The position numbers and the translations under genes are program-made. Shown piece after piece: positions 23,801 to 32,160 of a DNA stretch of 64,000 nucleotides. The DNA lies in NCBI RefSeq assembly GCF_029144185.1, contig NZ_CP110232.1, positions 1,054,001 through 1,118,000 of the forward strand, in the 5' to 3' direction. How positions within the stretch are numbered: the first letter of the stretch is position 1; the number at the start of each line of letters is the position of its first letter. The notes beneath the pieces are model-generated. The model did no database searches. It was not told the DNA's origin and saw only the letters and a program-made list of their open reading frames with translations. Source of the stretch: Vagococcus intermedius. GTDB lineage: Bacteria > Bacillota > Bacilli > Lactobacillales > Vagococcaceae.

Positions 23801-26548
23801 TTAATCTAAAGTGGTTATGGCTAGTCTATTTTTGTGATAGTAATCATAAATAGCTGTATCTGAAGTTAAAATAATAATTTGATAAAAAGGAGCGACTTCT
23901 TTATTTAGTAGGTCTAATAAATTATTTTTACGTTCATTATCATAATGAAGCCAACCGTCATCAATAATAATAGGTGAACTAGAAGGCGTTTTACTAGTAA
24001 TAAAAGCTAGGCGAAGTGCCATAAACAACTGATCTTTGGTCCCTGTCGAGAGATCCAGTGGTCTAAATGCCATCCCGTCTTTATTGATAATGGAAAGGGT
24101 ATCATCTTCTAACAATTCAATTTTTGAATAATTATGACTGGTTAAAAGACTTAAGTAAGTACTAGTTTTTTCTAGTAATTGAGGTAAAGTTTGATCACTC
24201 ATTTCAAGAATTAACTCTGAGAACAACTGGTCTTCTAACTTGTTACTTAGCCACTGACTTGCCAATTCAGTTAGTTCATTCATTAGAAGAGATCTTTTCT
24301 GATAAGCTTCTGCCAAAGTGCCATTTCGAATTAGATCATCAACACTTGCTTTAAGTTGTGTTTCTTGGTAATGATCAGCATCAATTTCTTCTTTTAAGAG
24401 TGTTAATTTTTGATTTAGAATAGTTAGACTTGCATGGATATTTTTTTTATCTATCTGGTCTTCCAAATCGAAAACAGGTGTTAGAATCTCAGTATAGTAG
24501 GCAATTTTTTCTTGCATAAGATTCAATTTTTTGTTTTTTTCTAGAAATGTAGGAACAGCAGTTAAATGGTCTAAATCGTATTTCTTTAAATAAGGAGCCG
24601 CCCGTTCGGTTAGTTCTTTTTGTTGGCAGTCATTTACCCTTAAACGCTCATTAATAGTTGAAAGAGTCACATCAGCATTTTCACGCTCATATTTTTCCAT
24701 AGAATGCGAAAATTCAGTGATAGCTTCTAATTGATTAATAACATCTAAATTAGCTAGAGGGACCCAATCTTGAGCTAATTTAGCTTTTTGTTGATAGGCA
24801 ATTAATTCGGATTCCAAAGTAGCTATATTATCAACAAGCCTATTTTTTTCTGCTAACAAGTGATTAAATTCTTGCGGTTTATCTGAAAAACGTATGACAT
24901 CTATTAAATTATCTAAGTTACCAAGATTAAGTCGTTGGACAAAGCGACTCATTTCTAAGGAAAGAGCTTGTTTTTTATTTGGTAGTAGTTTTTGTTGCTC
25001 TTCTAAAGTTTTGATTTTGTGTTGATTGTCCAATAAATTATTTGTCAAAGTATGCTCTTCTTTAGAAAAAAGCTCATCCTTGTTTTTCGATTTTCTGTGT
25101 TTTTTTCGTAAAACAACAGATATGATTAAGGAAATTACTAAAAGTAATAATAAACTTACTTGGCGTACTGATCCGGTTGTAGAGACAAAAATAATGATAG
25201 CTAAAGAGAGGCTTGATAGAACAAAAAATAGGCTTTTATTATGATTATTTTCTATTGGTACAGTTGCGACAGTATTTGATTCTTTTTCAATTAGTTGTTG
25301 TTGTAGAAATGAATTAGTTCGGTATAAGTGATTAATATCTTCGATTAATTGTTCTTCCTCCAAGGCAAGAGCTTCAAACTTATGATTAATTTGCCGTATC
25401 TCATCTCTTTCTTGTTCCAAAATCTCTTTTGGAGGTACAGAAGGATCGAACCCCCATTGTTTTTGTAGGTCATCGATTTGGGTATTAGTAGCTAATAGGC
25501 GTCCTTTTGCTACAGTTAATTTCCCTTTAATTTCTGTGACTAATGGATAGGCTTCTATAATTTCGGTTAATTGCTCTTTATTTTTTTGATAAAATACAAA
25601 GGCTTGACTTCCTTCGTGGAGCAACGCCTCTTCGGAATGGTCCTGCTGTTTTTTTATATACTTAATTTCATTTTGAAGAGTCAACCATTCTTGATAATAC
25701 TTTGTCAAACAATCGACATCGCTAGTAAGAGGGGTAGAATTCTTAATATTTTCTTTTGTATAAAGAGTTAGTAACTCTTTATATTTGTCATAAGTATCAA
25801 AATGTTCAATTTGATTCAAGCATTGTCGTCTTAAGTCAAGAAGTTCCTCTCTAATATGTTTTTTATCAATCACGTGTTGTTCTAAATCTAAGAGTCGCTG
25901 ACTTGCAGCGTGATAGCGACTTTCATGTTTTTCTTTTTCAGAAATCACTTGATCTATTTCTAATAATTTATTCATTGTCTGATTAATAGCAGGTTTGTTG
26001 CCATTTTTAGTAAAGAGTTCTCTGTTTTGATTCATGAGTGCGGCTTTTTCTTGAAATAAACGTTGGGAACCAGAAGAGGCGATACTCATTAGTGTTTCTT
26101 GTAATTCTTGCGTAGATAACTTATTTAAATCAGCTAATTGCTCTTGTTGGAAGCTATAAACATCGATGAATAACGCTTTTGTAAGTGGTTTTATTAAATC
26201 ATGTAACAATTGGTCCTGTCCGGTCAGACCTGATGGAAGTTGAACTAAAGGTACGTTAGCTTTGATACCATCTTTTTGATTATTAAGGCGTGTAAGCGTT
26301 ACTTGTTTATGGTCGGCAGTATCAAAGGTAATTCTGCCGCCGTATAAACTCGGCGTGTTTTTAGGTTTAAAGTCACGCCGAGTTTTGGTTCCTTTTTCAA
26401 TACCAAAAAAGATGTATTTTATAAAATTGTACAAACTTGATTTTCCAGCCTCATTTCCACCAAAAATCAAGTGACTACTTGTATTTAACTCAATTGTTTT
26501 ATCTTTGAATTTACCAAAACCAAAAATTTCAACTTTCGTTATTTTCAA
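23801..26548 (-). CDS. yhaN: YhaN-like SMC-type ATPase
   Basis: A 915-residue ATPase paired with YhaO. The start reads MKITKVEIFGFGKFKDKTIEL; Walker A is GGNEAGKSS near residues 30-38, followed by YNFIKYIFFGIEKG. Coiled coils occupy about 160-420 and 490-780, interrupted by two adjacent hydrophobic segments (about 435-480), as commonly seen in this family in place of a zinc hook. The C-terminal lobe has LSTGTKDQLFMALRLAF and Walker B PIIIDDGWLHYD. The pair resembles Rad50-Mre11 and is thought to act in DNA repair, probably at the membrane. It overlaps yhaO by 20 bases, so translation is coupled. Confidence 0.9.
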   Translation of the reverse strand: MKITKVEIFGFGKFKDKTIELNTSSHLIFGGNEAGKSSLYNFIKYIFFGIEKGTKTRRDFKPKNTPSLYGGRITFDTADHKQVTLTRLNNQKDGIKANVPLVQLPSGLTGQDQLLHDLIKPLTKALFIDVYSFQQEQLADLNKLSTQELQETLMSIASSGSQRLFQEKAALMNQNRELFTKNGNKPAINQTMNKLLEIDQVISEKEKHESRYHAASQRLLDLEQHVIDKKHIREELLDLRRQCLNQIEHFDTYDKYKELLTLYTKENIKNSTPLTSDVDCLTKYYQEWLTLQNEIKYIKKQQDHSEEALLHEGSQAFVFYQKNKEQLTEIIEAYPLVTEIKGKLTVAKGRLLATNTQIDDLQKQWGFDPSVPPKEILEQERDEIRQINHKFEALALEEEQLIEDINHLYRTNSFLQQQLIEKESNTVATVPIENNHNKSLFFVLSSLSLAIIIFVSTTGSVRQVSLLLLLVISLIISVVLRKKHRKSKNKDELFSKEEHTLTNNLLDNQHKIKTLEEQQKLLPNKKQALSLEMSRFVQRLNLGNLDNLIDVIRFSDKPQEFNHLLAEKNRLVDNIATLESELIAYQQKAKLAQDWVPLANLDVINQLEAITEFSHSMEKYERENADVTLSTINERLRVNDCQQKELTERAAPYLKKYDLDHLTAVPTFLEKNKKLNLMQEKIAYYTEILTPVFDLEDQIDKKNIHASLTILNQKLTLLKEEIDADHYQETQLKASVDDLIRNGTLAEAYQKRSLLMNELTELASQWLSNKLEDQLFSELILEMSDQTLPQLLEKTSTYLSLLTSHNYSKIELLEDDTLSIINKDGMAFRPLDLSTGTKDQLFMALRLAFITSKTPSSSPIIIDDGWLHYDNERKNNLLDLLNKEVAPFYQIIILTSDTAIYDYYHKNRLAITTLD

Positions 26549-27800
26549 AACAATGTCCTCCTGGGGCTATTTTTTGATAGAAGTTAGTTTTCATCTCCTC
26601 TATAACATCATTCCGTAACTCTTCATCAAGGGTAACCAATTCATTAAATAATTTATGATTAGTCAGGTCTGATGTGATATCATTGAAAATTTCTTCATCG
26701 GTAAAATGTTGGATAATTGCCTCAATTTGCGATGGATAAATTGGCAATTGGATGGGCTTTAAATCAGCTAGTTGATTTATTTTACTGTGCTGTAAAGCAA
26801 TTTTACTGATAGTTAGTTCTTCAATAGCAACAACTTGTTGAATCATCTCAGCTAATTCATTGGAAGTAAGTTTAGCTTTTAATTCCTCTGAAAAATGCAC
26901 ATGGTCAGTTAAACTAAGTTCTAAGAATAGTAACTCAGTGCGTCGGCCAGCAAAGACTTCTTTACTAAGTGTGATTAACATATGTTGAACTTGCGATAGA
27001 TCGTGACATGATTTTAAAGATACAACTTTTTTTTCATAGGAAACATGATTAACAGGCAACCACTCTAGCTTGCTCTCATTATGATCTAATTCAACAAGGA
27101 CAACCCCTTTGACCTGTCGCTCTTTACGATTGTGGCCTTGTGGTGTACCTGGATAAACAACGCGATTGTTAGCATCTAAAATGGTCGGAACATGAATATG
27201 ACCTAACGCCCAGTAATCGTAATTTTTTTCTAAGAGGGAAGTTAATGAAAAAGGGGCATATTGTTGTTGTTCAGCCTTATTGAGAGTGCCGCGATTCCCA
27301 TGGTAAATCCCAATATGGTAGTCAGAATGGCTAGGTTGTTTCTTAGGGAAATAGGTTGTCATATCTTCATTTAACCAAGGCGAGGTGTAACTGAAGCCTG
27401 AAATCGTAACACGCTCACCACTAGAAGAAGTAAAATCGTGTGTTTGTACCTCAGAGGTATTCCATAGGGTCACATTGTCTGGAAAATCAAACCAGTAGCG
27501 TTTGCTATCGTAATAGTCATGGTTACCAAAGATTAGACAAACAGGGATATTGATATTTTGTAATCGGGTTAAAAAATTAGTGAATACTCTTTGAGTAGCC
27601 AAGCTTGATGTTGTTTGATGAAAGTTATCACCCGCTAAAATAACTAAATCGACCTGCTGTTGATAGGCTTGTTCATAAATACTGTTTAGTACTTGATCGT
27701 TAACTGTGTGTAGTTTTTTTGCAAAAGAAGGATGTAAGTCACTGATACCTTCAAAAGAGCGATCCATATGTAAATCTGCTATATGTAAAAATTTTATCAC
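26529..27800 (-). CDS. yhaO: YhaO-like DNA repair nuclease (Mre11-type metallophosphatase)
   Basis: A 423-residue phosphoesterase. GTG 27800 is preferred over GTG 27809 because the earlier codon is part of the GAGGTG ribosome binding site; the protein then begins MIKFLHIADLHMDRSF, the expected first motif. Next come VILAGDNFHQ, LIFGNHDYYDSKR, GIYHGNRG and WALGHIHVPTIL, all metal-binding motifs of Mre11/SbcD nucleases. The C-terminal ~150 residues form the helical partner-binding part. It is the first gene of the yhaO-yhaN operon, which runs opposite to sbcDC. This is the second such system in the window. Confidence 0.9.
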   Translation of the reverse strand: MIKFLHIADLHMDRSFEGISDLHPSFAKKLHTVNDQVLNSIYEQAYQQQVDLVILAGDNFHQTTSSLATQRVFTNFLTRLQNINIPVCLIFGNHDYYDSKRYWFDFPDNVTLWNTSEVQTHDFTSSSGERVTISGFSYTSPWLNEDMTTYFPKKQPSHSDYHIGIYHGNRGTLNKAEQQQYAPFSLTSLLEKNYDYWALGHIHVPTILDANNRVVYPGTPQGHNRKERQVKGVVLVELDHNESKLEWLPVNHVSYEKKVVSLKSCHDLSQVQHMLITLSKEVFAGRRTELLFLELSLTDHVHFSEELKAKLTSNELAEMIQQVVAIEELTISKIALQHSKINQLADLKPIQLPIYPSQIEAIIQHFTDEEIFNDITSDLTNHKLFNELVTLDEELRNDVIEEMKTNFYQKIAPGGHCFENNES

Positions 27801-28130
27801 TATTAGCACCTCAATTTATATAGTACGTTTCTTATTATACTTTAGTATAACATAGAGATTATGTGGTTTAATAGCCGTTTTACTGACAAAATAACCCAAG
27901 GTAAGAGGCGTGAAATAAGAACTATTAGTATACATTTTAATATGGATTATCTCCTGGTTTGGAGAAGGCAACCCATATATTTAAATTTTTTAGGACGTGA
28001 TACTTACTTTTATGAGGATGAACCATCAAATAATCATAAAAAATACTTGATATTTTTGTATCAATAGAGTTATAGTCTAGTTATATTAAATGACCATATT
28101 ATGTAATGGGAAATGAAAGAAGTGATTAAC
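27801..28130. other. Divergent intergenic region upstream of yhaO
   Basis: About 330 bases. It holds a perfect inverted repeat TTATAC-TTTA-GTATAA (27835-27850), whose minus-strand reading supplies TATAAT for yhaO, and a small hairpin TTGATA-TTTTTG-TATCAA (28047-28064) before the next plus-strand gene. A 68-codon frame at 27861-28067 lacks a ribosome binding site and looks accidental. Confidence 0.5.
27835..27850. promoter_or_regulatory. Inverted repeat overlapping the yhaO -10 region
   Basis: TTATAC and GTATAA arms around TTTA, symmetric over 16 bases. On the minus strand it reads into TATAAT, so it may be both promoter and operator. The regulator is unknown. Confidence 0.35.
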
Positions 28131-28583
28131 ATGTTATTTATAAAAAGAGAGGTTACACCAGAAGATCGGTTAGAATTTAGTATGGTACCGTTAATTGATC
28201 CAGTATCGAGAGCTGGCATCACCCCAAATCATGTCACAGTCAATGAAAATGAAGATGTTTATTTGGTATCATTGTCTAACCAACATATATCCTTTATATA
28301 TGAAATGCCTCGTTATTTCACTTTAGTATATCATGGTCTATATGTTTTTTTCTTTGTTATTAATCAAGCAGAAAAAGGCGCTGATGATAGTAAAGTTATC
28401 TTTGTTAAGGGCTTAAAATTCCCACGGAAATTAGAAAATGAGAAAGAAGCCGTTTGTCAGGCTATTAAAGCCGCCTTAATGACTTATTATGCTGAATATA
28501 CAATTGGTGAATTAGTGGTTGATTCGGAAGAAAAAATTCATTATTATAGACGTATTATAAAAGGCGAACTCTTTGATAATTAA
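28131..28583 (+). CDS. Hypothetical protein
   Basis: A 150-residue protein that I do not recognise. I prefer ATG 28131 (GAAGTGA upstream) to ATG 28113, which has a poorer site. It begins MLFIKREVTPEDRLEFSM and is mixed alpha/beta. One hydrophobic patch (YFTLVYHGLYVFFFVIN, about 65-82) could be a buried strand pair or a short membrane contact. The C-terminal half is a helix (EKEAVCQAIKAALMTYY) followed by strands (IGELVVDSEEKIHYY). It has a terminator right after the stop and does not appear to be co-transcribed with the TetR-type gene. No function can be inferred. Confidence 0.65.
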   Translation: MLFIKREVTPEDRLEFSMVPLIDPVSRAGITPNHVTVNENEDVYLVSLSNQHISFIYEMPRYFTLVYHGLYVFFFVINQAEKGADDSKVIFVKGLKFPRKLENEKEAVCQAIKAALMTYYAEYTIGELVVDSEEKIHYYRRIIKGELFDN

Positions 28584-28610
28584 AAAGTCACAATGGTTTG
28601 TGGCTTTTTT
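28582..28610 (+). terminator. Terminator after the 28.1-kb hypothetical gene
   Basis: AAAAAGTCACAA and TTGTGGCTTTTT around TGGT (one mismatch), directly after the stop. Confidence 0.8.
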
Positions 28611-28665
28611 ATTTTTAGATAGTACCAGAAGGGCTAATCGCGATTAAAAATAGAGGAGAAGAGAG

Positions 28666-29217
28666 ATGGAACAGGGCTATGTTACAAAACAGGCGCTATC
28701 TTTAGCACTAAAGGAACTAATGACTCACTATCCGTTAGATAAAATTAGAGTAGGTCAAGTCACCGAACTAGCTCATTTATCACGGAATACTTTTTATTAT
28801 CATTTTTCAGATATTAATGATTTATTAGCTTGGACTTATGATAATGAGGTAGTGAATGGTTTAGGGCGTTTTCAAGATATTGATACTTGGCAAGAAGGAT
28901 TGATGCAAGTCCTTAATTATACGGAAGAGAATCGTAGTTTTTGTTTAAATACGTTTCACTCTTTAAGTAGAGACCGTCTAGAATCTTTTTTATACCAAAT
29001 AACTTATAGTATGTTAATTAAGATTATGACAAAGGAATGTTTTTCTTATCAAGTATCGCCGACGACACGCTCAGAAATTGCAGATTTTTATGGCCGTGCG
29101 ATTGTTGCTCAAATTATTCAATGGTTATTGATTAATTTGAGGGAAGAAAAAGAATGTTTGGTCGCAAGAATCGAGCGTATGATAGTAGGAGCGATTAAGA
29201 GAATTACCTTACCGTGA
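28666..29217 (+). CDS. TetR-family transcriptional regulator (DhaS-like)
   Basis: A 183-residue regulator. Residues about 8-55 form a TetR DNA-binding domain: ALSLALKELMTHYPLDKIRV, then VTELAHLSRNTFYYHFSDIN, with the HTH and the family NTFYYHF signature. The C-terminal domain (about 75-180), with RSFCLNTFHSLSRDRLESFL and IVAQIIQWLLINL, fits the Firmicutes-specific C-terminal domain found in DhaS-type members. Start ATG follows GGAGAAGAG. It lies 160 bases upstream of the DUF5692-like gene, and the gap contains a repeated 10-mer, so that gene is a likely target. The ligand is unknown. No DhaKLM genes are nearby, so control of dihydroxyacetone metabolism is not supported. Confidence 0.85.
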   Translation: MEQGYVTKQALSLALKELMTHYPLDKIRVGQVTELAHLSRNTFYYHFSDINDLLAWTYDNEVVNGLGRFQDIDTWQEGLMQVLNYTEENRSFCLNTFHSLSRDRLESFLYQITYSMLIKIMTKECFSYQVSPTTRSEIADFYGRAIVAQIIQWLLINLREEKECLVARIERMIVGAIKRITLP

Positions 29218-29242
29218 GTCATATTTTCTAACGATTGAGAGG

Positions 29243-29281
29243 AAATTGGGCAATAATACATAGTTGCACAAAAATTGGGCA
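29243..29281 (+). promoter_or_regulatory. Directly repeated 10-mer, possible operator for the TetR-type regulator
   Basis: AAATTGGGCA occurs at 29243-29252 and again at 29272-29281, 29 bases apart (nearly three helical turns), in the 159-base gap between the regulator and the membrane protein gene. TetR sites are usually inverted repeats, so assignment to this regulator is a guess. Confidence 0.35.
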
Positions 29282-29376
29282 CTTTGATTAATTTGTTCAT
29301 GGTTAATCTGTCAAAAAACAGTATGATGAAGTAGAATTATTTCATTTATAATAAACTTCATTAGGAGGAATTAAAC

Positions 29377-30291
29377 ATGTTTTTTTATGAACACATACCA
29401 TGGCAATCGGCGATAATGTGGCTAGTTGTATTAGGTGCACTAATTGGATTAAATGAGATCAGTCGTTTGAACAAATGGATAGCGTTAATAATGTTTACGC
29501 TTGTCCCAATTGTTTTAACATTATTTGTTTGGCCAACAACAGCTGGGGCTGGTAGTAGCACGGGCACTTGGTTTCATTGGGTAAAAGTTTATTCGGCGTT
29601 AGCGGGTTGTTTAGGCTTTTGGGTTATCCGTTATGTTAAAGGCGCTTCAAACAATAAGTATTGGCTCATGTTTCCACCACTTATTTTAGCTTTGAATATT
29701 ACAGAAGCAGTTATTCGTGATTTCCAAGTATATTCATTACATGGCGTAGTAGATGGCGTATTTATGAATGGCGGAATTTGGAATATCATGAATGGCGTTG
29801 CTGGTATCTTGAATATCATCACTATTTCAGGGTGGATGGGGATTCAAGTAAGTAAGAATAAGCAAAAAGACATGGTTTGGGCTGATCAAATGTGGTTTTG
29901 GATTATCGCTTACGATTTGTGGAACTTTGCCTACGTCTATAATTGTGTATCAGATCATTCATTTTATGCAGGCTTAGCTTTGTTACTGTCATGTACAATT
30001 CCAGCATTTTTCATAAAAAAAGGGGCGTGGTTACAACACCGAGCGCATACCCTTGCTTTTTGGATGATGTTTACGATGTCATTCCCAGCATTTGTGAGCG
30101 ATTCTCAATTTGCCGTACAGAGCTCGCATAGCAGTACCGCACTGTTTGTAGCCAGCGCGCTTTCTCTTGGAGCCAATATTTTGGTTTTTATTTTCCATTT
30201 TTATCGTATAAAAGTAACAAAACGCAATATTTTAACTCAAGAGATTTATGTAGGACTAGATAAATTTGAAGAAGTAAAAAAAGCTAATTAG
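29377..30291 (+). CDS. DUF5692-family integral membrane protein
   Basis: A 304-residue polytopic protein with about eight to nine hydrophobic helices. The start MFFYEHIPWQSAIMWLVVLG, the helix end LIGLNEISRLNKW, FVWPTTAGAGSSTGTWFHWVK and DQMWFWIIAYDLWNFAYVYN match my memory of the DUF5692 family, whose function is unknown. A string of Trp, His and Asn residues near helix ends suggests a pore or a small-molecule site, but that is speculation. Start ATG follows TTAGGAGG. It lies downstream of a TetR-type gene and has its own terminator; regulation by that neighbour is plausible. Confidence 0.75.
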   Translation: MFFYEHIPWQSAIMWLVVLGALIGLNEISRLNKWIALIMFTLVPIVLTLFVWPTTAGAGSSTGTWFHWVKVYSALAGCLGFWVIRYVKGASNNKYWLMFPPLILALNITEAVIRDFQVYSLHGVVDGVFMNGGIWNIMNGVAGILNIITISGWMGIQVSKNKQKDMVWADQMWFWIIAYDLWNFAYVYNCVSDHSFYAGLALLLSCTIPAFFIKKGAWLQHRAHTLAFWMMFTMSFPAFVSDSQFAVQSSHSSTALFVASALSLGANILVFIFHFYRIKVTKRNILTQEIYVGLDKFEEVKKAN

Positions 30292-30292
30292 T

Positions 30293-30335
30293 AAAAAAAC
30301 AAAACCATCTTTCATCAGGTGGTTTTGTTTTTTTT
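30293..30335 (+). terminator. Terminator after the DUF5692-like gene
   Basis: AAAACAAAACCA and TGGTTTTGTTTT arms with a central loop and T run. Confidence 0.85.
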
Positions 30336-30363
30336 ATCCATCATATATTCTAATTGAGAATCG

Positions 30364-30392
30364 TTGCAAAAAGCAAAGCGGTAATTTATAAT
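30364..30392 (+). promoter_or_regulatory. fur promoter
   Basis: TTGCAA at 30364-30369 and TATAAT at 30387-30392 with exact 17-base spacing. The -10 lies within the first Fur/PerR-type box. Confidence 0.7.
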
Positions 30393-30400
30393 GGTTATAA
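30386..30400 (+). promoter_or_regulatory. Fur/PerR-type 7-1-7 box 1
   Basis: TTATAATGGTTATAA is one base off the 7-1-7 inverted repeat TTATAATNATTATAA and covers the fur -10. Repressor binding here would block RNA polymerase, so autoregulation is likely. Confidence 0.55.
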
Positions 30401-30427
30401 ATAGAGACAGCCTCTTACTGCGCTTCT

Positions 30428-30442
30428 TTATAATGATTCTAA
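30428..30442 (+). promoter_or_regulatory. Fur/PerR-type 7-1-7 box 2
   Basis: TTATAATGATTCTAA, one base off the same repeat, directly before the fur ribosome binding site. A second box downstream of the promoter would strengthen autoregulation. Confidence 0.55.
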
Positions 30443-30457
30443 TTAAGGAGATGCGAG

Positions 30458-30907
30458 ATGGATACTAGTGCAATGTTAACGAAAATAAGAAAATTATTAC
30501 ATGATGGTGGCTATAAACTAACGCCTCAACGCGAAGCGACAGTGTTAGTTTTATTGGAAAATGACAAAGATCATTTATCAGCAGAAGAGATTTATATGCT
30601 GGTCAAGAAAAAAAGTCCAGACATTGGTCTAGCAACTGTCTATCGTACATTAGAAATGTTAACTGACTTAAGAATAGTCGACAAAATAAGTTTTAATGAT
30701 GGCGTATCGCGCTATGATTTAAGAAAAGAGGGGGCACAGCATTTTCATCATCATTTATTGTGTTTAGAATGTGGTGGAATTGAAGAAGTTGAGGATGATT
30801 TATTAATAGATGTCGAAAAAATTGTTGAGAAACGTTTCCAATTTTTAGTAAAAGATCACCGTTTAACTTTTCATGGAGTATGCAAGCAATGTCAACGCAC
30901 GCAATAA
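30458..30907 (+). CDS. fur: Ferric uptake regulator Fur
   Basis: A 149-residue metalloregulator. The sequence follows Bacillus Fur closely: GGYKLTPQREATVLVLLEN, DHLSAEEIYMLVKKKSPDIG, LATVYRTLEML (recognition helix), DGVSRYDLRKEG, then the metal ligands HFHHHLLC and two CxxC pairs, CLEC near 102-105 and CKQC near 142-145, for structural zinc. It should repress iron-uptake genes when iron is sufficient. The Fur-like sequence argues against PerR even though both boxes upstream also resemble PerR boxes. The gene is single, with its own promoter and terminator. Start ATG 30458 follows AAGGAG. Confidence 0.93.
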   Translation: MDTSAMLTKIRKLLHDGGYKLTPQREATVLVLLENDKDHLSAEEIYMLVKKKSPDIGLATVYRTLEMLTDLRIVDKISFNDGVSRYDLRKEGAQHFHHHLLCLECGGIEEVEDDLLIDVEKIVEKRFQFLVKDHRLTFHGVCKQCQRTQ

Positions 30908-30909
30908 GA

Positions 30910-30949
30910 ACAAAAGTATCGATACTAGCTGGTTATCGGTATTTTTTTT
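30910..30949 (+). terminator. Terminator after fur
   Basis: ACAAAAGTATCGATA pairs with TATCGGTATTTTTTTTGT (wobbles) around CTAGCTGGT. Confidence 0.7.
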
Positions 30950-31176
30950 GTTCATTAAATATTATATAATGATATGTTAGGGTAAGGGATGCCTTTGCTC
31001 TTAACAGGTGGTATTATTAGTCATAAAGGACAAACTTATTACCTATATCAACTAGTCTGTATGTTTTGACTGAGATTGATTTAACCAAATTAATATAAAC
31101 TAGCACTAGGATATTTGTTGAGTAAAGAGAAGCTAAACGTAAGATTCGATTAATTAAGAGGGAGTTGAATTACTTT

Positions 31177-32067
31177 ATGGACAACGATTTAAAAGATTAT
31201 GTTCATTTTTTAAAAGTTGAAAGAGGGCTATCTGAAAATACAATAGCAAGTTATAAACGTGATTTGGCTCAATATATGGCCTACTTAACGAAAAATAATG
31301 TCACAACTTGGGATATGTTGGATCGGTATTTTATTTTATCATTTTTAAAAGAATTGAGTGACGCAAATAAATCAGCAGCTACGATTACACGGATGGTATC
31401 AAGTTTACGTAAATTCCATCAATTTTTAAAACAAGAGAGATATACGGATGTTGATCCTATGCAACATATTGAGACACCAAAAAAAGCCAAAAAATTACCG
31501 AAAACTTTGTCGTTAAAAGAAATTGAAACGTTATTAGAAACACCTAAAACGACTGATAAATTTGGTATTAGAGACCGTGCTATTTTAGAAGTTATGTATG
31601 CGACAGGTTTAAGGGTAACAGAACTAATCAACTTAAAACTAGACGACATGCATCTATCGTTAGGATTGATTCAAACAATTGGTAAAGGAGATAAGGAAAG
31701 GATTATTCCTTTGGGGGATATTGCAATTCAATGGATCGATATTTATTTAGAAAAAAGTCGCCCTTTATTGATTAAGCCAGGCGTTACGTCACCTTATTTA
31801 TTTTTAAATCATCGTGGGCAAGGGTTCAGTCGACAAGGAATTTGGAAAAATTTAGGGCAGCATGTGAAAGCTGCGGGGATTGAAAAGGAAGTGACCCCCC
31901 ATACATTACGACATAGTTTCGCTACCCATTTATTAGAAAATGGAGCTGATTTGCGGGTGGTGCAAGAATTACTAGGTCACGCAGATATTTCAACAACACA
32001 GATCTATACTCATATTACGAAACAGCGGATGGCAGATGTTTATAAAACTCATTTTCCAAGAGCGTAA
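31177..32067 (+). CDS. xerD: Site-specific tyrosine recombinase XerD
   Basis: A 296-residue recombinase, exactly the usual XerD length when started at ATG 31177. An in-frame TTG at 31165 touches the GAGGGAG ribosome binding site and is less likely. The N-terminal SAM-like core-binding domain (about 5-85) contains VERGLSENTIASYKRDL. The catalytic domain shows Arg in YATGLRVTELINL, Lys in GKGDKERIIP, His-x-x-Arg in PHTLRHSFATHLLENGADL, His in ELLGHADISTTQIYTHI and the nucleophile Tyr in the same stretch. XerD with XerC resolves chromosome dimers at dif. It precedes scpA-scpB, fitting chromosome segregation. No dif site was seen in the window. Confidence 0.95.
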   Translation: MDNDLKDYVHFLKVERGLSENTIASYKRDLAQYMAYLTKNNVTTWDMLDRYFILSFLKELSDANKSAATITRMVSSLRKFHQFLKQERYTDVDPMQHIETPKKAKKLPKTLSLKEIETLLETPKTTDKFGIRDRAILEVMYATGLRVTELINLKLDDMHLSLGLIQTIGKGDKERIIPLGDIAIQWIDIYLEKSRPLLIKPGVTSPYLFLNHRGQGFSRQGIWKNLGQHVKAAGIEKEVTPHTLRHSFATHLLENGADLRVVQELLGHADISTTQIYTHITKQRMADVYKTHFPRA

Positions 32068-32160
32068 CCGGCCAATCTTTTTTAGTAAAGTAGCCTACCA
32101 GCTACTTTTTTTGTGTTATAATAAATTTTTGGAATCAAGCTGCTATAGAGGAGTCAACAG

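Noticed and set aside
11167-27800. Defence island comprising McrBC, SbcCD and YhaON
   Set aside because: Housekeeping genes (fbp) lie between them, there are no other defence genes or mobile elements, and SbcCD/YhaON are ordinary repair systems.
27861-28067. 68-codon plus-strand open frame
   Set aside because: No ribosome binding site, composition like the surrounding spacer, and no recognisable protein features.
30458-30907. PerR identity for the Fur-family regulator
   Set aside because: Although the upstream boxes resemble PerR sites, the protein follows the Fur subfamily closely along its whole length.
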